Origin: Marinobacter aromaticivorans
Lineage (GTDB): Bacteria > Pseudomonadota > Gammaproteobacteria > Pseudomonadales > Oleiphilaceae
Reading direction: 5' to 3'
Assembly (NCBI RefSeq): GCF_002806975.1
Contig: NZ_NIHD01000001.1
Coordinates: 124,001 to 188,000, forward strand
DNA length: 64,000 nucleotides
Positions 28,994 through 38,312 of this stretch are shown here, one piece after another. The notes below the pieces were generated by a model that did no database searches, was not told the DNA's origin, and saw nothing but the letters and a program-made list of their open reading frames with translations. The position numbers and the translations under genes were made by a program. Every line of letters starts with the position of its first letter. The first letter of the stretch is position 1.

Positions 28994-29905
28994 CTAGCAT
29001 CCCGAGGCGTTCGGGCAGTCAGCCACAGTGCGCTCCCACTGGATCGTCACATGCTGGATGTTGAATTCCTGTCTGAGCATGTGGGTTGCCTGTTCAATAA
29101 CCTGGTCGTCACTCCCCGGGTCTGGCTTTACAAGATGCACGGTCAGGGCATTTTCCGTGGTGCTGAGAGCCCAGATGTGAAGGTGGTGAGCGGATTCCAC
29201 ACCTGGCAATGACTGCAGTTTTTCAATAACGGCGCCGGGGTTGATGCCCCTGGGTACCGCATCCACTGCAAGGTTCACGGAGTCTTTCAGTAATCGCCAG
29301 GTGCCGATGAAGATCACCACCGCAATCACCAGACTGACCACCGGATCAATCCAGTGCGCCCCGGTAAGCATAATAATGCCCCCGGCAATCACCACACCTA
29401 TGGAGACCAGCGTATCCGCTGCCATGTGCAGGAAGGCACCACGGATATTAAGGTCCCCCTGCTGGCCCTTGAGGAACAGCAACATGGTAATCCCGTTGAT
29501 GACCACACCAATGCCCGCAACAATAATGACTGTCAGCCCTGCCACTTCTGCGGGATCGTTGAAACGGCGTACCGCTTCCCAGGCGATGCCTCCCACGGCT
29601 GCAATGAGAAACAGCGCGTTGAAAAGCGCGGCCAGTATGGTGGTTTTCTTCAGGCCATAGGTATTGCGATCCGTGGCCTTGCGCCCTGCCAGCCAGCTTG
29701 CTGCCCAGGCCATGACCAGCCCAAGTACATCGCTCAGGTTGTGCCCGGCATCTGCCAGCAATGCCAGAGAGCCGGAGAGAACACCGTAAATCGCTTCAAT
29801 CAGCACGAACCCCACATTAAGGATGACCGCAATGGCAAATGATCGGTTGTGGGTGTCGAAGTGTTCGGCGTGATTGTGACCGTGACTATCGTTATGGTTA
29901 TGCAT
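28994..29905 (-). CDS. CzcD/ZitB-like cation diffusion facilitator
   Basis: A 303-residue CDF exporter with a His-rich N-terminus (MHNHNDSHGHNHAEHFDTHN), six membrane helices and a cytoplasmic C-terminal metal domain ending in Cys-rich CPNASGC. The helix-2 site LALLADAGHNLSDVLGL and helix-5 site HMAADTLVSIGVV match zinc/cadmium exporters. It is convergent with the UspA gene. A MerR-type promoter lies upstream. Confidence 0.9.
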   Translation of the reverse strand: MHNHNDSHGHNHAEHFDTHNRSFAIAVILNVGFVLIEAIYGVLSGSLALLADAGHNLSDVLGLVMAWAASWLAGRKATDRNTYGLKKTTILAALFNALFLIAAVGGIAWEAVRRFNDPAEVAGLTVIIVAGIGVVINGITMLLFLKGQQGDLNIRGAFLHMAADTLVSIGVVIAGGIIMLTGAHWIDPVVSLVIAVVIFIGTWRLLKDSVNLAVDAVPRGINPGAVIEKLQSLPGVESAHHLHIWALSTTENALTVHLVKPDPGSDDQVIEQATHMLRQEFNIQHVTIQWERTVADCPNASGC

Positions 29906-29940
29906 GAATGCGCTCTGAAGCTGTCAAATGTGTTCGGGAT

Positions 29941-29971
29941 ATTACAAACTCTATAGCTGATGCAGGGTCAA
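29941..29971 (-). promoter_or_regulatory. MerR-type promoter of the czcD-like gene
   Basis: On the minus strand, TTGACC and TGTAAT hexamers are separated by 19 bp. The spacer starts CTGCAT and holds CTATAGAG, a weak dyad like that of metal-responsive MerR operators. It resembles the promoter at 26292, 3.6 kb away. CadR could serve both genes. Confidence 0.62.
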
Positions 29972-30035
29972 GGGCCACTATGGTCTTATTCAGTGTGCGC
30001 CCGGCACATGTTCTACAAGCGCGTGAGGATTGTCT

Positions 30036-31724
30036 ATGGATTCTTTAAGCGAAGACCTGAAAGCACCCTCGGCACTGATATTCGACTGGCACGGCACCCT
30101 GGTCGATACCCATGATGCCATGTTCAGTGCCATGGAAGACATGCTGCCCCGGTTGGAAGAGCTGGGGCTGGTGAGCCAGTTGCTGCACGAGGAGCAATGC
30201 CGCACTGAAGACGATGCCAGGCTGGTTCGCTACATCCGCATTTTCCGGCGTTTGCATCCGCGCATCCTGGCTGAGCGGCGGGTGTCGCGAACAGATATCT
30301 TCAACGCCATATTTGGCAACAACACAGCTGCAAAACGCACAGCCCACCAGGCATACAATGAGGCGTACCGGCGTTATTTCGGGCAGGTGGGGCCGTTTCA
30401 GCCGGGCGCCTACGAGTATTTGTCGGCTCTTCGCTCCATGGGAATACGCCTGGCCGTTGCCACTAACCGGAACCGGGAATTCCTGGAGAAAGAACTGCAA
30501 ACGGTGGATGAGGGCCGATGGCAACAATTGTTTGAAGTGATTGTATGCGCCGATGACGTGACTGAATACAAACCGGATCCGCAGGTTATTAACCGCGCCC
30601 TGGAGAAACTGAATCTTCCCGCCGGCACAGACGTCTGGTATGTGGGGGACAGTTACGTGGATATGCAGACGGCTAATCGTGCGGGCGTTGCCGGGTTGTT
30701 CTATAACGGCGCCTGTTGGGAGCGGGACCGCATCCGAAGCTGGTTTACCCGCCGTGATGCCCCTCTCGCGGTGCTGGACAGCTTTGAAGACCTGATGGAC
30801 CTGCTTGCACTGCTGGAGCGAGAAGAACCTGAGAAATTCCGGTATTCCCCCGCCGAGGTCCGGCCCAGGGCGTTTCCACCTCCCGCCCGCCCGGAACCAC
30901 GTGTCGAGCCCGACTGGCATCCGGCAGTGGTTCGGCTCATCCGCCCCGAGATTGTTCTGTTCGACTGGCATGCCACCCTCGTGGACACCCTGGATGCCAT
31001 GTACCACGCGGTAGATGACATGTTCCCGGATTTCCACAAGCTGGGCTTGATGCCCCGGATGCTCGCGCCTGAAGACAGCAAAACCCCGGAAGACGCAAAG
31101 CTGGTGGCATATGTGCGTGAATTTGCCAGACTCCACCCGAAGGTGAAGGCCGACCGTAAAATCTCGCGTACGGATATCTTCGAGGTGCTTTTCGGGGACG
31201 ATCAGGAGGCAAAACAGATAGCCCACAAGGCGTTCAATCACTATTACCGTAAGCACTACGGCACTGTAAAAGCCTTTGAATCGAAAGTACGGGCGGTATT
31301 GGAGGGCCTGCGACAACTGGATATTCAGGTGGGTGTGATCACCAATCGGGACCGGGAATTTTTTGAGCATGAACTGGCGGCTGTTGAAGATACCGGCTGG
31401 ACCGAGTTGTTTGATGTGGCTGTCTGTGGTGATGACACTCCCTTACGCAAACCCCATCCGGACCAGCTCTTGCTGGCGGTGCAGAAGCTGGATTACCCGC
31501 CCGATCCCAGTGTCTGGTACGTGGGTGACAGCACCACCGATGTGATTGCCGCCAAGCGCGCGGGCATGACCTCCGTATTTTTTAACGGCGCCCAGTGGGA
31601 CCTGCCCTGGCTCAACCGGATATTCCCGGGTACCCACAAGCATCCGGACAAGCCGGATGTGGTGGTCAATGACTTCTCGGAATTCTGGGCCCTGGTGCTG
31701 GCCTGTGAAGTCGGGCCGCCTTGA
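30036..31724 (+). CDS. Tandem HAD-fold protein with two DWH motifs
   Basis: This 562-residue protein is a fused duplication of one HAD-superfamily unit. Domain 1 (residues 10-260) has motif I FDWHGTLVDT (Asp17), a Thr in VATN (143), Lys in EYKPDP (179) and motif IV GDSYVD (204-209). Domain 2 (300-555) repeats them at FDWHATLVDT (Asp310), VITN (435), RKPHP (471) and GDSTTD (496-501). In both, the usual second Asp of DxD is His, as in the related DWAGT of phosphonatases where it is Ala. A phosphatase-type reaction is therefore uncertain. The ATG at 30036 was chosen over a TTG at 30030 by the GAGG position. The substrate is unknown. Confidence 0.8.
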   Translation: MDSLSEDLKAPSALIFDWHGTLVDTHDAMFSAMEDMLPRLEELGLVSQLLHEEQCRTEDDARLVRYIRIFRRLHPRILAERRVSRTDIFNAIFGNNTAAKRTAHQAYNEAYRRYFGQVGPFQPGAYEYLSALRSMGIRLAVATNRNREFLEKELQTVDEGRWQQLFEVIVCADDVTEYKPDPQVINRALEKLNLPAGTDVWYVGDSYVDMQTANRAGVAGLFYNGACWERDRIRSWFTRRDAPLAVLDSFEDLMDLLALLEREEPEKFRYSPAEVRPRAFPPPARPEPRVEPDWHPAVVRLIRPEIVLFDWHATLVDTLDAMYHAVDDMFPDFHKLGLMPRMLAPEDSKTPEDAKLVAYVREFARLHPKVKADRKISRTDIFEVLFGDDQEAKQIAHKAFNHYYRKHYGTVKAFESKVRAVLEGLRQLDIQVGVITNRDREFFEHELAAVEDTGWTELFDVAVCGDDTPLRKPHPDQLLLAVQKLDYPPDPSVWYVGDSTTDVIAAKRAGMTSVFFNGAQWDLPWLNRIFPGTHKHPDKPDVVVNDFSEFWALVLACEVGPP

Positions 31725-31733
31725 TGCAAGGGG

Positions 31734-33266
31734 TTAAAGCTCTTCCAGGCGCTTGAGCAAGTAGTTGGCTCGCGTGAGCAGGGCCTCCCGCCGCTCCGGT
31801 TTCTGTTTATCCCAGTTGCGGTACATCATGCCCATGCGGGGGTTGCTCTCAAAATCATCCCTGTGCCGGTCAATAAAGTGCCAGTACAGGGAGTTGAACG
31901 GGCAGGCGTCGGGCTCGGTGCTTTTGCTGACTTTGTAGTGGCAGTTGACGCAGTGGTCCGACATGCGGTGAATGTATTTGCCGCTGGAGGCATAGGGTTT
32001 GGAGCCAAGATAGCCACCATCGGCGTGCATCACCATGCCCAGCACGTTAGGCAGCTCGACCCAGTCATAGGCATCCGCGTACACCGCCAGGTACCAGTCG
32101 CAGATTTCCTCCGGTTTAATCCCCGCCAACAAGGCGAAGTTGCCGGTGACCATCAGTCGCTGAATGTGATGGGCATAGGCGTTGCGGCGGGTGGCATCAA
32201 TGGCCTTGTGCATGCAGCGCATTTTGGTCTCGCCCGTCCAGTAGAACCAGGGCAGGGCGCGGGTGTTGTCAAGACGGTTTTCCCTGGCGTAGCCCGGCAT
32301 GTGCAGCCAGTAGATGCCCCGTACGAACTCGCGCCAGCCCAGAATCTGGCGGATAAACCCCTCCACCGCATTGATGGGCGCTTGCCCGGCGTCCCAGGCT
32401 CTCGCGGCGGCTTCACATACAGCGAGCGGGTCGAGCAGGCCACAGTTGATGTAGGGCGAGAGAATGGAATGGAACAGCCAGTCTTCGGTGTCTGAAATCG
32501 CGTCCTGATAGTCGCCAAAACAGGGCAGGGCAAACTCGATGAAGTAGTCCAGGGCTTCTTGCGCATCCTCGGGTGTGACCGCGAAGTGAAAATCTTCGGT
32601 GGTGCCGAAGTGGTCGGGGAAGTGCTGCTCAACCAGTTCAGTCACCTCCCGGGTTATGGCATCTGGCTCTGTTCTGAACGGCGCGGGAGCGGGTGGTTTG
32701 CCGCTCCATTTGCGCCGGTTGTCGGCATCAAAATTCCAGCTGCCGCCTTCCGGTTTGCCATCCGGTGTCATCAACAGGCCGGTTTTGCGGCGCATTTCCC
32801 GGTAGAAATGTTCCATGCGCAGTTGCTTTCGGCCTTCAGCCCAGCGTGCAAATTCCTGTTTACTGGCAATGAACCGGGTATCGCTGCGGATTTCCACGGG
32901 CAGGCCAAGGCGGCCTTGCCATTGGCTGATCCGGTTGTGCAGGCGCCACTCGCCGCATTCGGTGGTGATGATTTTTTCCGGCTGCAGTTCAGCCCGCAGG
33001 CGTGTCACAACAGCCTCCAGGCTTTGTTGTTCGTTATCAGGGTGATAGCGCTGATACTGAACCTGCCAGCCGTCGTGCTCGAGTTGCTGCGCAAAATGAC
33101 GCATGGCGCTGAACAGCAGCACCAGTTTCTTCTTGTGGTGCTTGGTATAACTGGCTTCTTCGTGGACCTCCGCCATAACAATTGTGTCATACCGCCGGTC
33201 GGCCCCTTCGAAAGCGCTCAGGTCGGGTGTCAGCTGGTCACCGAGAATCAGAATCAGGTTTGCCAT
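31734..33266 (-). CDS. FeS-type cryptochrome/photolyase family protein
   Basis: A 510-residue protein of the FeS-BCP/CryB/PhrB group. It opens LILILGDQLTPDLSAF and ends with a cysteine cluster region (CVNCHYKVSKSTEPDACPFN, with another Cys at EEICDWY) expected to bind a [4Fe-4S] cluster. PhrB members repair (6-4) photoproducts using FAD; others are photoreceptors. The ATG at 33266 was preferred over 33272 because of the GGAG spacing. It ends 9 nt from the convergent HAD gene. The link to denitrification is not evident. Confidence 0.85.
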   Translation of the reverse strand: MANLILILGDQLTPDLSAFEGADRRYDTIVMAEVHEEASYTKHHKKKLVLLFSAMRHFAQQLEHDGWQVQYQRYHPDNEQQSLEAVVTRLRAELQPEKIITTECGEWRLHNRISQWQGRLGLPVEIRSDTRFIASKQEFARWAEGRKQLRMEHFYREMRRKTGLLMTPDGKPEGGSWNFDADNRRKWSGKPPAPAPFRTEPDAITREVTELVEQHFPDHFGTTEDFHFAVTPEDAQEALDYFIEFALPCFGDYQDAISDTEDWLFHSILSPYINCGLLDPLAVCEAAARAWDAGQAPINAVEGFIRQILGWREFVRGIYWLHMPGYARENRLDNTRALPWFYWTGETKMRCMHKAIDATRRNAYAHHIQRLMVTGNFALLAGIKPEEICDWYLAVYADAYDWVELPNVLGMVMHADGGYLGSKPYASSGKYIHRMSDHCVNCHYKVSKSTEPDACPFNSLYWHFIDRHRDDFESNPRMGMMYRNWDKQKPERREALLTRANYLLKRLEEL

Positions 33267-33401
33267 GGACATGCTCCGGTGTTTGGCGGATGTTATTCTC
33301 CGGGTTTACACGGGTTATTCCCCTAAGGGGGTAGCCAAAGTACGCAGTTTGCACGAGGGTAGTTCAGCTGCCGAGGTGATAAAATCCGGTTGTTCGTCAG
33401 G

Positions 33402-33443
33402 ATGACGCGTATCAAGATGCGCAGCGCCGGTCCGGCATATAAT
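33402..33443 (+). promoter_or_regulatory. hemN promoter with FNR/DNR box
   Basis: The box ATGAC-GCGT-ATCAA (33402-33415) is followed by a consensus -10 TATAAT at 33438-33443. The predicted start point near 33450 is 41.5 bp from the box centre, the class II geometry. HemN is an established FNR/Anr/Dnr target in other gammaproteobacteria. Confidence 0.75.
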
Positions 33444-33492
33444 GCCCGGTTCGTCGGCTGACCCTTAACCTTACACGCTCAGAGTGCTTATT

Positions 33493-34911
33493 ATGGCTTC
33501 CAACTCCACACCGCAGACTGCTGAATCCACGCTTCCGGAATTCATCTGGGACGATGCGCTGATCAGGCGCTACGATCTCAGCGGGCCGCGTTATACGTCT
33601 TATCCAACGGCCGTGGAGTTTAACCAGAACTACCCGGTTGAGCAGATGGTTGAGGCGGCAGCTCGCAGCAAAGCCAGCAACCGGCCGCTTTCTCTGTACA
33701 CGCATCTGCCGTTCTGCGCGCACCTCTGTTACTACTGTGCGTGCAACAAGGTGATTACCAAAAAGCGTGACAAGGCTATGCCCTATGTGGAGCGGGTGCT
33801 GAAGGAAGCCGCCATGCAAGCGGAGCTGTTTGGCGCTGATCGCCCGGTCAAACAGTTGCACTGGGGCGGCGGCACACCAACGTTCCTGCCCAAAGACGTA
33901 ATGCAGGAACTGATGGCGGGCTACGCGGAGCTGTTCAACCTGCAAAGCGGTGGAGAGCATGATTACAGCGTGGAGATTGACCCCCGCGAAGTCGACCAGG
34001 ATACCCTGCCCACGCTCTGGCAACTGGGCTTTAACCGCATCAGCCTGGGCGTGCAGGATGTTAACCCTGAAGTGCAGAAGGCGGTCAACCGCATACAACC
34101 CCGGGAAATGACCGAAGCGGTACTGCGGGAGGCCCGGAACCTCGGCTTCGGTTCCATTAACCTTGACCTGATTTATGGCCTGCCACACCAGACCCCAGCG
34201 AGCTTCGCGGATACTCTGGAAGCGGTGATTGAAATGTCGCCAGACAGGCTGTCTGTGTTCAGCTATGCGCACCTGCCGGACCGTTTTTACCCACAAACCC
34301 GTATTCAGTCAGACACTCTGCCGTCGCCACAGCAAAAACTGACGATTCTGCACAACACCATCAACCGGCTGCTCGAAGCCGGCTACGAATACATCGGCAT
34401 GGATCACTTCGCCAAGCCGGACGACAGCCTTGCCGTCGCGCAGCGTGCCGGGCGGCTGCACCGGAATTTCCAGGGTTATACCACCCATTCCGATTGTGAT
34501 CTGGTTTCCCTGGGCGTGTCTGCCATTGGTCAGACCGACGACGCCTACTTCCAGAATAATCATGACCTGCCCGCCTGGGAGGCCTCTATCGATGCTGGCA
34601 AGCTGGCGATTACCAAGGGCGTAAACCTGACCCGGGACGATCGCATTCGCCGTTGGGTGATTGGCCAGCTCATATGCCAGTTCCGCCTGGACCGTCAGCA
34701 GTTTTCCGCCCACTGGCAGGAAAATTTCGACAGCTACTTTGCGGACGAGCTTGCCCGCCTGAAGCCGATGATGGCGGATGAGCTCATCGGCGATGATGGC
34801 CAGGTGCTGCAGGTGGAGCCGGCGGGTCGCCTGCTGATTCGCGCCATCTGCCAGATCTTTGACTTCTACCGCAAGGAAGGCGCCAGCCAGCGGTTTTCCC
34901 GCATTATCTGA
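33493..34911 (+). CDS. hemN: Oxygen-independent coproporphyrinogen III oxidase HemN
   Basis: A 472-residue radical SAM enzyme with the HemN motif FCAHLCYYCAC (Cys75, Cys79, Cys82, plus Cys84). It oxidatively decarboxylates coproporphyrinogen III without oxygen, so heme can be made anaerobically. The ATG at 33493 was preferred over a GTG at 33484 on family alignment. An FNR/DNR box and a TATAAT precede it. It is convergent with the chemoreceptor, with a bidirectional hairpin between. Confidence 0.93.
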   Translation: MASNSTPQTAESTLPEFIWDDALIRRYDLSGPRYTSYPTAVEFNQNYPVEQMVEAAARSKASNRPLSLYTHLPFCAHLCYYCACNKVITKKRDKAMPYVERVLKEAAMQAELFGADRPVKQLHWGGGTPTFLPKDVMQELMAGYAELFNLQSGGEHDYSVEIDPREVDQDTLPTLWQLGFNRISLGVQDVNPEVQKAVNRIQPREMTEAVLREARNLGFGSINLDLIYGLPHQTPASFADTLEAVIEMSPDRLSVFSYAHLPDRFYPQTRIQSDTLPSPQQKLTILHNTINRLLEAGYEYIGMDHFAKPDDSLAVAQRAGRLHRNFQGYTTHSDCDLVSLGVSAIGQTDDAYFQNNHDLPAWEASIDAGKLAITKGVNLTRDDRIRRWVIGQLICQFRLDRQQFSAHWQENFDSYFADELARLKPMMADELIGDDGQVLQVEPAGRLLIRAICQIFDFYRKEGASQRFSRII

Positions 34912-34921
34912 TGTGCTCCAC

Positions 34922-34944
34922 TCCGGGGCCTTTGAAGCCCCGGA
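34922..34944. terminator. Hairpin between hemN and the chemoreceptor
   Basis: A perfect 8-bp stem TCCGGGGC/GCCCCGGA with a 7-nt loop lies between two convergent genes. There is no T-tract on the plus strand. It may act on either transcript. Confidence 0.55.
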
Positions 34945-34970
34945 CATCCCTTTCGCCTCTAACCCTGTGC

Positions 34971-37001
34971 TCAGGCTGCCACAACCTTGAACTCATTGGC
35001 CAGGTCCTGAAGCTGCCGGGCCAGGCGCGCCTGCTCTCCGGTAACGTGGGAAATTTCCTGGGAGCCGGTAAGAGTCAGCATGGCCATCTCGCTGACAGCC
35101 TCCATATTGCCTGCCAGTTCACGAGTCACGGCAACCTGCTGTTCGGTGGCGGTGGCTATCTGGGTGGCCATATCAGAGATGTTGTTAACGTCACCAAGAA
35201 TGGCGGCGAAGGTATTCTCCAGTTCTGACGATTGCTCGCTGGTTTCGGTGGCAAGTTGGTGGCTGGCCGTGATCGAGCGGCTGGCATTGTCAGTGATCAC
35301 CCTGAAGCCATTAACAATATCTTCGATTTGCGTGGTGGAGTCGTGGGTCTGGCGGGCCAGGGCGCGAACCTCATCGGCGACTACAGCAAACCCCCGGCCA
35401 TGCTCACCCGCGCGGGCAGCCTCAATGGCGGCATTCAGGGCCAGCAGATTGGTCTGGTCTGCCACCTTGCGGATAACATCCACTACTTCCACAATACTGC
35501 TGCTGCGCCTCTCCAACTCTTCAATAACGTCATTTACGTCTTTCACAGAGTCGGCCAGCGAGCGGATGCGGCTGACACTGCCATGCAGCACCTCTTCGCC
35601 AGTCCGGCTTCTCTCCATGACATTGTTGGCGGCATCCGCTACTTGCTGGGTATTCCCGGAAATCTGTTCGGAGGTAGCCGACATTTCCTCGGTAGCCGCA
35701 GCAACCTGTTCTATCTGCTCCTGCTGGTTCCGGGTTTGGGTGGCGTTCTGACCGGCGGTTGAACTGGTTTCTTCCGTTGCTGTGGCAAGTTGCACGCTGG
35801 CCCTGTCAATGTGCTGGAGGGCGGCGCCGAACCTGCTGAAGAGCTCATTGATTGCCCGCCCGATGTTGCCAACTTCGTCTTTGCTGGAAATGTGGATTTG
35901 CCGGGTAAGATCCTTGTTGTCCATGGCGAACCGAACACCGTCGAGCAGGCTGTTGATCTGTCTGTTTATTGCGCTGACCATCAGCAGCATCAGGGCGAAA
36001 ACCGCCGCGATGGCAGTTGCAGCAATTCCGGACGCAACGAACAGGTCGAGCCGGGCGTCCGCTGCACCGTTAGTTGCGTTAGTAGAGGTACGGTCGAGCA
36101 GGGTTTTGCGTAGCTGGTTCAGGTTGTCCAGTCTCCGGGTGGCCATGCCAAACCATTCTGCGGAATCCAGGGCATACATCCCCGACGGGCTGCTGAACAG
36201 GGTGTCGCGCTTTTCCTGCAGATCACGGCTCTCGTCAGTGGCTGGAAAGCTGTTCAATGTGGCAAGCTCAGTGGAGCCGGAAGGCAGCATGGCGCCGGCT
36301 TCCCGGATAAAAGCTTCCTGATGGCCCTCAAGCGCTGCGATTCGCTGGAGGACAGGAAGGGCAAAATCACCGCTGCTGATGAGTGCGGCCCCTGTAGCCC
36401 GCTCTTTGCCTGCAGCCTCAGCCGCCTCTGCCAGGGCATAGTAGGCATTGATGTCGCGGGTAATTTCAGCATCGGTTGAGTGTGCAATGATCCGCGGGAT
36501 CCGGTTAAGTAAACCGGTAATCAGTTGTGTATATTGGGTTCCAGCCTCGAGGGCGCTCAGGGAACCCGTATCAACGCTGCTGCGAAGTCTGTTGAGCGTG
36601 TCCAGCCCCGCGGCCACGGACTGAATGCTGTCGGTAATGGCAGGGCCGAAACTGGCCTCCTGTTTGAGGTCGGCAAGGCGTGAGCGATAGTCCGATATGC
36701 GGTTGTCGGTCTGGCGGCGCTGGTTATCCAGTGCCTGCACTGCCTGCTTTGCGGCGCCCTGGTCTGAACCGGCTGAAAGTACAACCGCCGAGCGGCCACG
36801 TTCTTTCTGGAGTGACTCAATCAGCGGGTCGCCAATATCGGCTAACTGAACCAGCGCGCGTAACTGCCGCATATCGCTCAGTTGCCCTGCGTTCACCGCA
36901 ATGCTTTCCACCGCAAAATAGATGATCACCAGAAGGGCCGGTACCACAAGCGTGATCAGCTTTCCGCGCATGGAGAGGTTGTTGATAATGCGTTTCATCA
37001 T
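34971..37001 (-). CDS. Methyl-accepting chemotaxis protein with NIT sensor domain
   Basis: This 676-residue transmembrane chemoreceptor has a first membrane helix at about residues 14-36 and a large periplasmic region. The segment [13 protein letters not shown] (about 64-76) is typical of the nitrate/nitrite-sensing NIT domain. A second helix near 320-345, a HAMP region, and the conserved signalling hairpin tip [20 protein letters not shown] follow. It is predicted to guide movement relative to nitrate or nitrite. No FNR/DNR box was found. The ligand is inferred from the domain type. Confidence 0.85.
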   Translation of the reverse strand: MMKRIINNLSMRGKLITLVVPALLVIIYFAVESIAVNAGQLSDMRQLRALVQLADIGDPLIESLQKERGRSAVVLSAGSDQGAAKQAVQALDNQRRQTDNRISDYRSRLADLKQEASFGPAITDSIQSVAAGLDTLNRLRSSVDTGSLSALEAGTQYTQLITGLLNRIPRIIAHSTDAEITRDINAYYALAEAAEAAGKERATGAALISSGDFALPVLQRIAALEGHQEAFIREAGAMLPSGSTELATLNSFPATDESRDLQEKRDTLFSSPSGMYALDSAEWFGMATRRLDNLNQLRKTLLDRTSTNATNGAADARLDLFVASGIAATAIAAVFALMLLMVSAINRQINSLLDGVRFAMDNKDLTRQIHISSKDEVGNIGRAINELFSRFGAALQHIDRASVQLATATEETSSTAGQNATQTRNQQEQIEQVAAATEEMSATSEQISGNTQQVADAANNVMERSRTGEEVLHGSVSRIRSLADSVKDVNDVIEELERRSSSIVEVVDVIRKVADQTNLLALNAAIEAARAGEHGRGFAVVADEVRALARQTHDSTTQIEDIVNGFRVITDNASRSITASHQLATETSEQSSELENTFAAILGDVNNISDMATQIATATEQQVAVTRELAGNMEAVSEMAMLTLTGSQEISHVTGEQARLARQLQDLANEFKVVAA

Positions 37002-37233
37002 GATCCCTCGAATTCGTTAGCGGCACTTATTGTGGGCAAGCGTGGCCGCCAGAACTATTCACAACGGGAGGTATTCTGGTGGTAGATCTTTGCGGGTAAC
37101 ACACTGTTATTAAATGTTAATTAGGCGATTTTCAACAGAAAATCCGGCTATAGGTAGTAGTGCGTGGAGTATCTCCTCGGAGGTACTTTATAGGGTTGCT
37201 GAAAGGTGGCGAACCCGGCAATCAACGGTTCTG

Positions 37234-37275
37234 CTGACAAAGGTCAATGCCCGGTGTGGCTCTCCCGCGTATGGT
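37234..37275 (+). promoter_or_regulatory. ubiUV promoter with FNR/DNR-like box
   Basis: The box CTGAC-AAAG-GTCAA (37234-37247) fits the TTGAC-N4-GTCAA variant. A TATGGT -10 at 37270-37275 gives a start point near 37282, 41.5 bp from the box centre. The predicted leader to ubiU is about 22 nt. Confidence 0.62.
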
Positions 37276-37303
37276 CGGGGCAACCTTAACGCGGAGAGAA
37301 TTC

Positions 37304-38299
37304 ATGGAACTTGTTTGCCCGGCCGGTAGCCTGCCGGCACTGAAAACAGCGGTGGATAACGGTGCTGATGCCGTGTATCTGGGGTTTAAGGACAGCACCA
37401 ATGCGCGCCAGTTTGCCGGCCTCAACTTTAATGACAAGCGGGCTGGAGAGGGTATTGAATACGCCCACAGCAAAGGCGCCAGAGTGTTCTGTGCCATCAA
37501 TACCTACCCGCAGCCGGATGGCTGGGAGACCTGGAAGGGGGCTGTGGACCGTGCAGCGGCGCTGGGCGTGGATGCCATTATCCTCGCCGATATGGGATTG
37601 CTGGACTATGCCGCCAATAAATACCCGCAGGTAAACCGGCATCTCTCGGTGCAGGGCTCGGCCACCAGCTACGAGGCTTTGCGCTTTTATAAGGACAACT
37701 TTGATATCCGCCGTGCCGTATTGCCCCGGGTGTTATCCATAGACCAGGTGCGCGGTGTCGCAAAACACAGCCCGGTGGAGCTGGAAGTGTTTGCCTTTGG
37801 CAGCCTGTGCATCATGGCGGAGGGGCGGTGTTATCTTTCTTCCTACCTCACCGATGAATCCCCCAATACCCGGGGTGCCTGTTCGCCGGCTAAGGCCGTA
37901 CGCTGGCAGGAAACCCCCGCCGGGCTTGAATCCCGCCTCAACGATGTATTGATTGATCGCTACGGCAAAGGCGAGTCCGCCGGCTATCCCACCCTGTGCA
38001 AAGGTCGCTTCGAGGTTGAGGGCAGCGTGTACCACGCCATTGAAGAGCCGGTGAGCCTGAACACGCTGGACCTGCTGCCGGAACTGAAAGAGCTGGGCAT
38101 CAGTGCCGTGAAAATTGAAGGCCGCCAACGCAGCCCGGCCTACATTGCAGACGTTGCCCGCACCTGGCGCCAGGCCCTGGACAGGCTGGGTGCCGGCGCA
38201 GGGGATTTCCGTGTGGACCCGGCCTGGAACAGCACCCTGGCGGGCTTGTCGGAAGGTGGCCTGACCACCATCGGCGCCTATCATCGCAAATGGAAATAA
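37304..38299 (+). CDS. ubiU: Anaerobic ubiquinone hydroxylation protein UbiU
   Basis: A 331-residue peptidase-U32-family protein that forms, with UbiV, the oxygen-independent hydroxylation step of ubiquinone synthesis. Cluster-binding Cys169, Cys176, Cys193 and Cys232 fall at the same positions as in the E. coli protein. The ATG at 37304 has GGAGAG upstream and starts MELVCPAGSLPALK as expected. ubiV follows at 13 nt. An FNR/DNR-like box lies upstream. Confidence 0.92.
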   Translation: MELVCPAGSLPALKTAVDNGADAVYLGFKDSTNARQFAGLNFNDKRAGEGIEYAHSKGARVFCAINTYPQPDGWETWKGAVDRAAALGVDAIILADMGLLDYAANKYPQVNRHLSVQGSATSYEALRFYKDNFDIRRAVLPRVLSIDQVRGVAKHSPVELEVFAFGSLCIMAEGRCYLSSYLTDESPNTRGACSPAKAVRWQETPAGLESRLNDVLIDRYGKGESAGYPTLCKGRFEVEGSVYHAIEEPVSLNTLDLLPELKELGISAVKIEGRQRSPAYIADVARTWRQALDRLGAGAGDFRVDPAWNSTLAGLSEGGLTTIGAYHRKWK

Positions 38300-38312
38300 G
38301 GCTGAGTAACCC

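Noticed and set aside
30045-31370. 441-codon frame antisense to the tandem HAD gene
   Set aside because: HAD motifs are clear on the plus strand; the antisense product has no known features.
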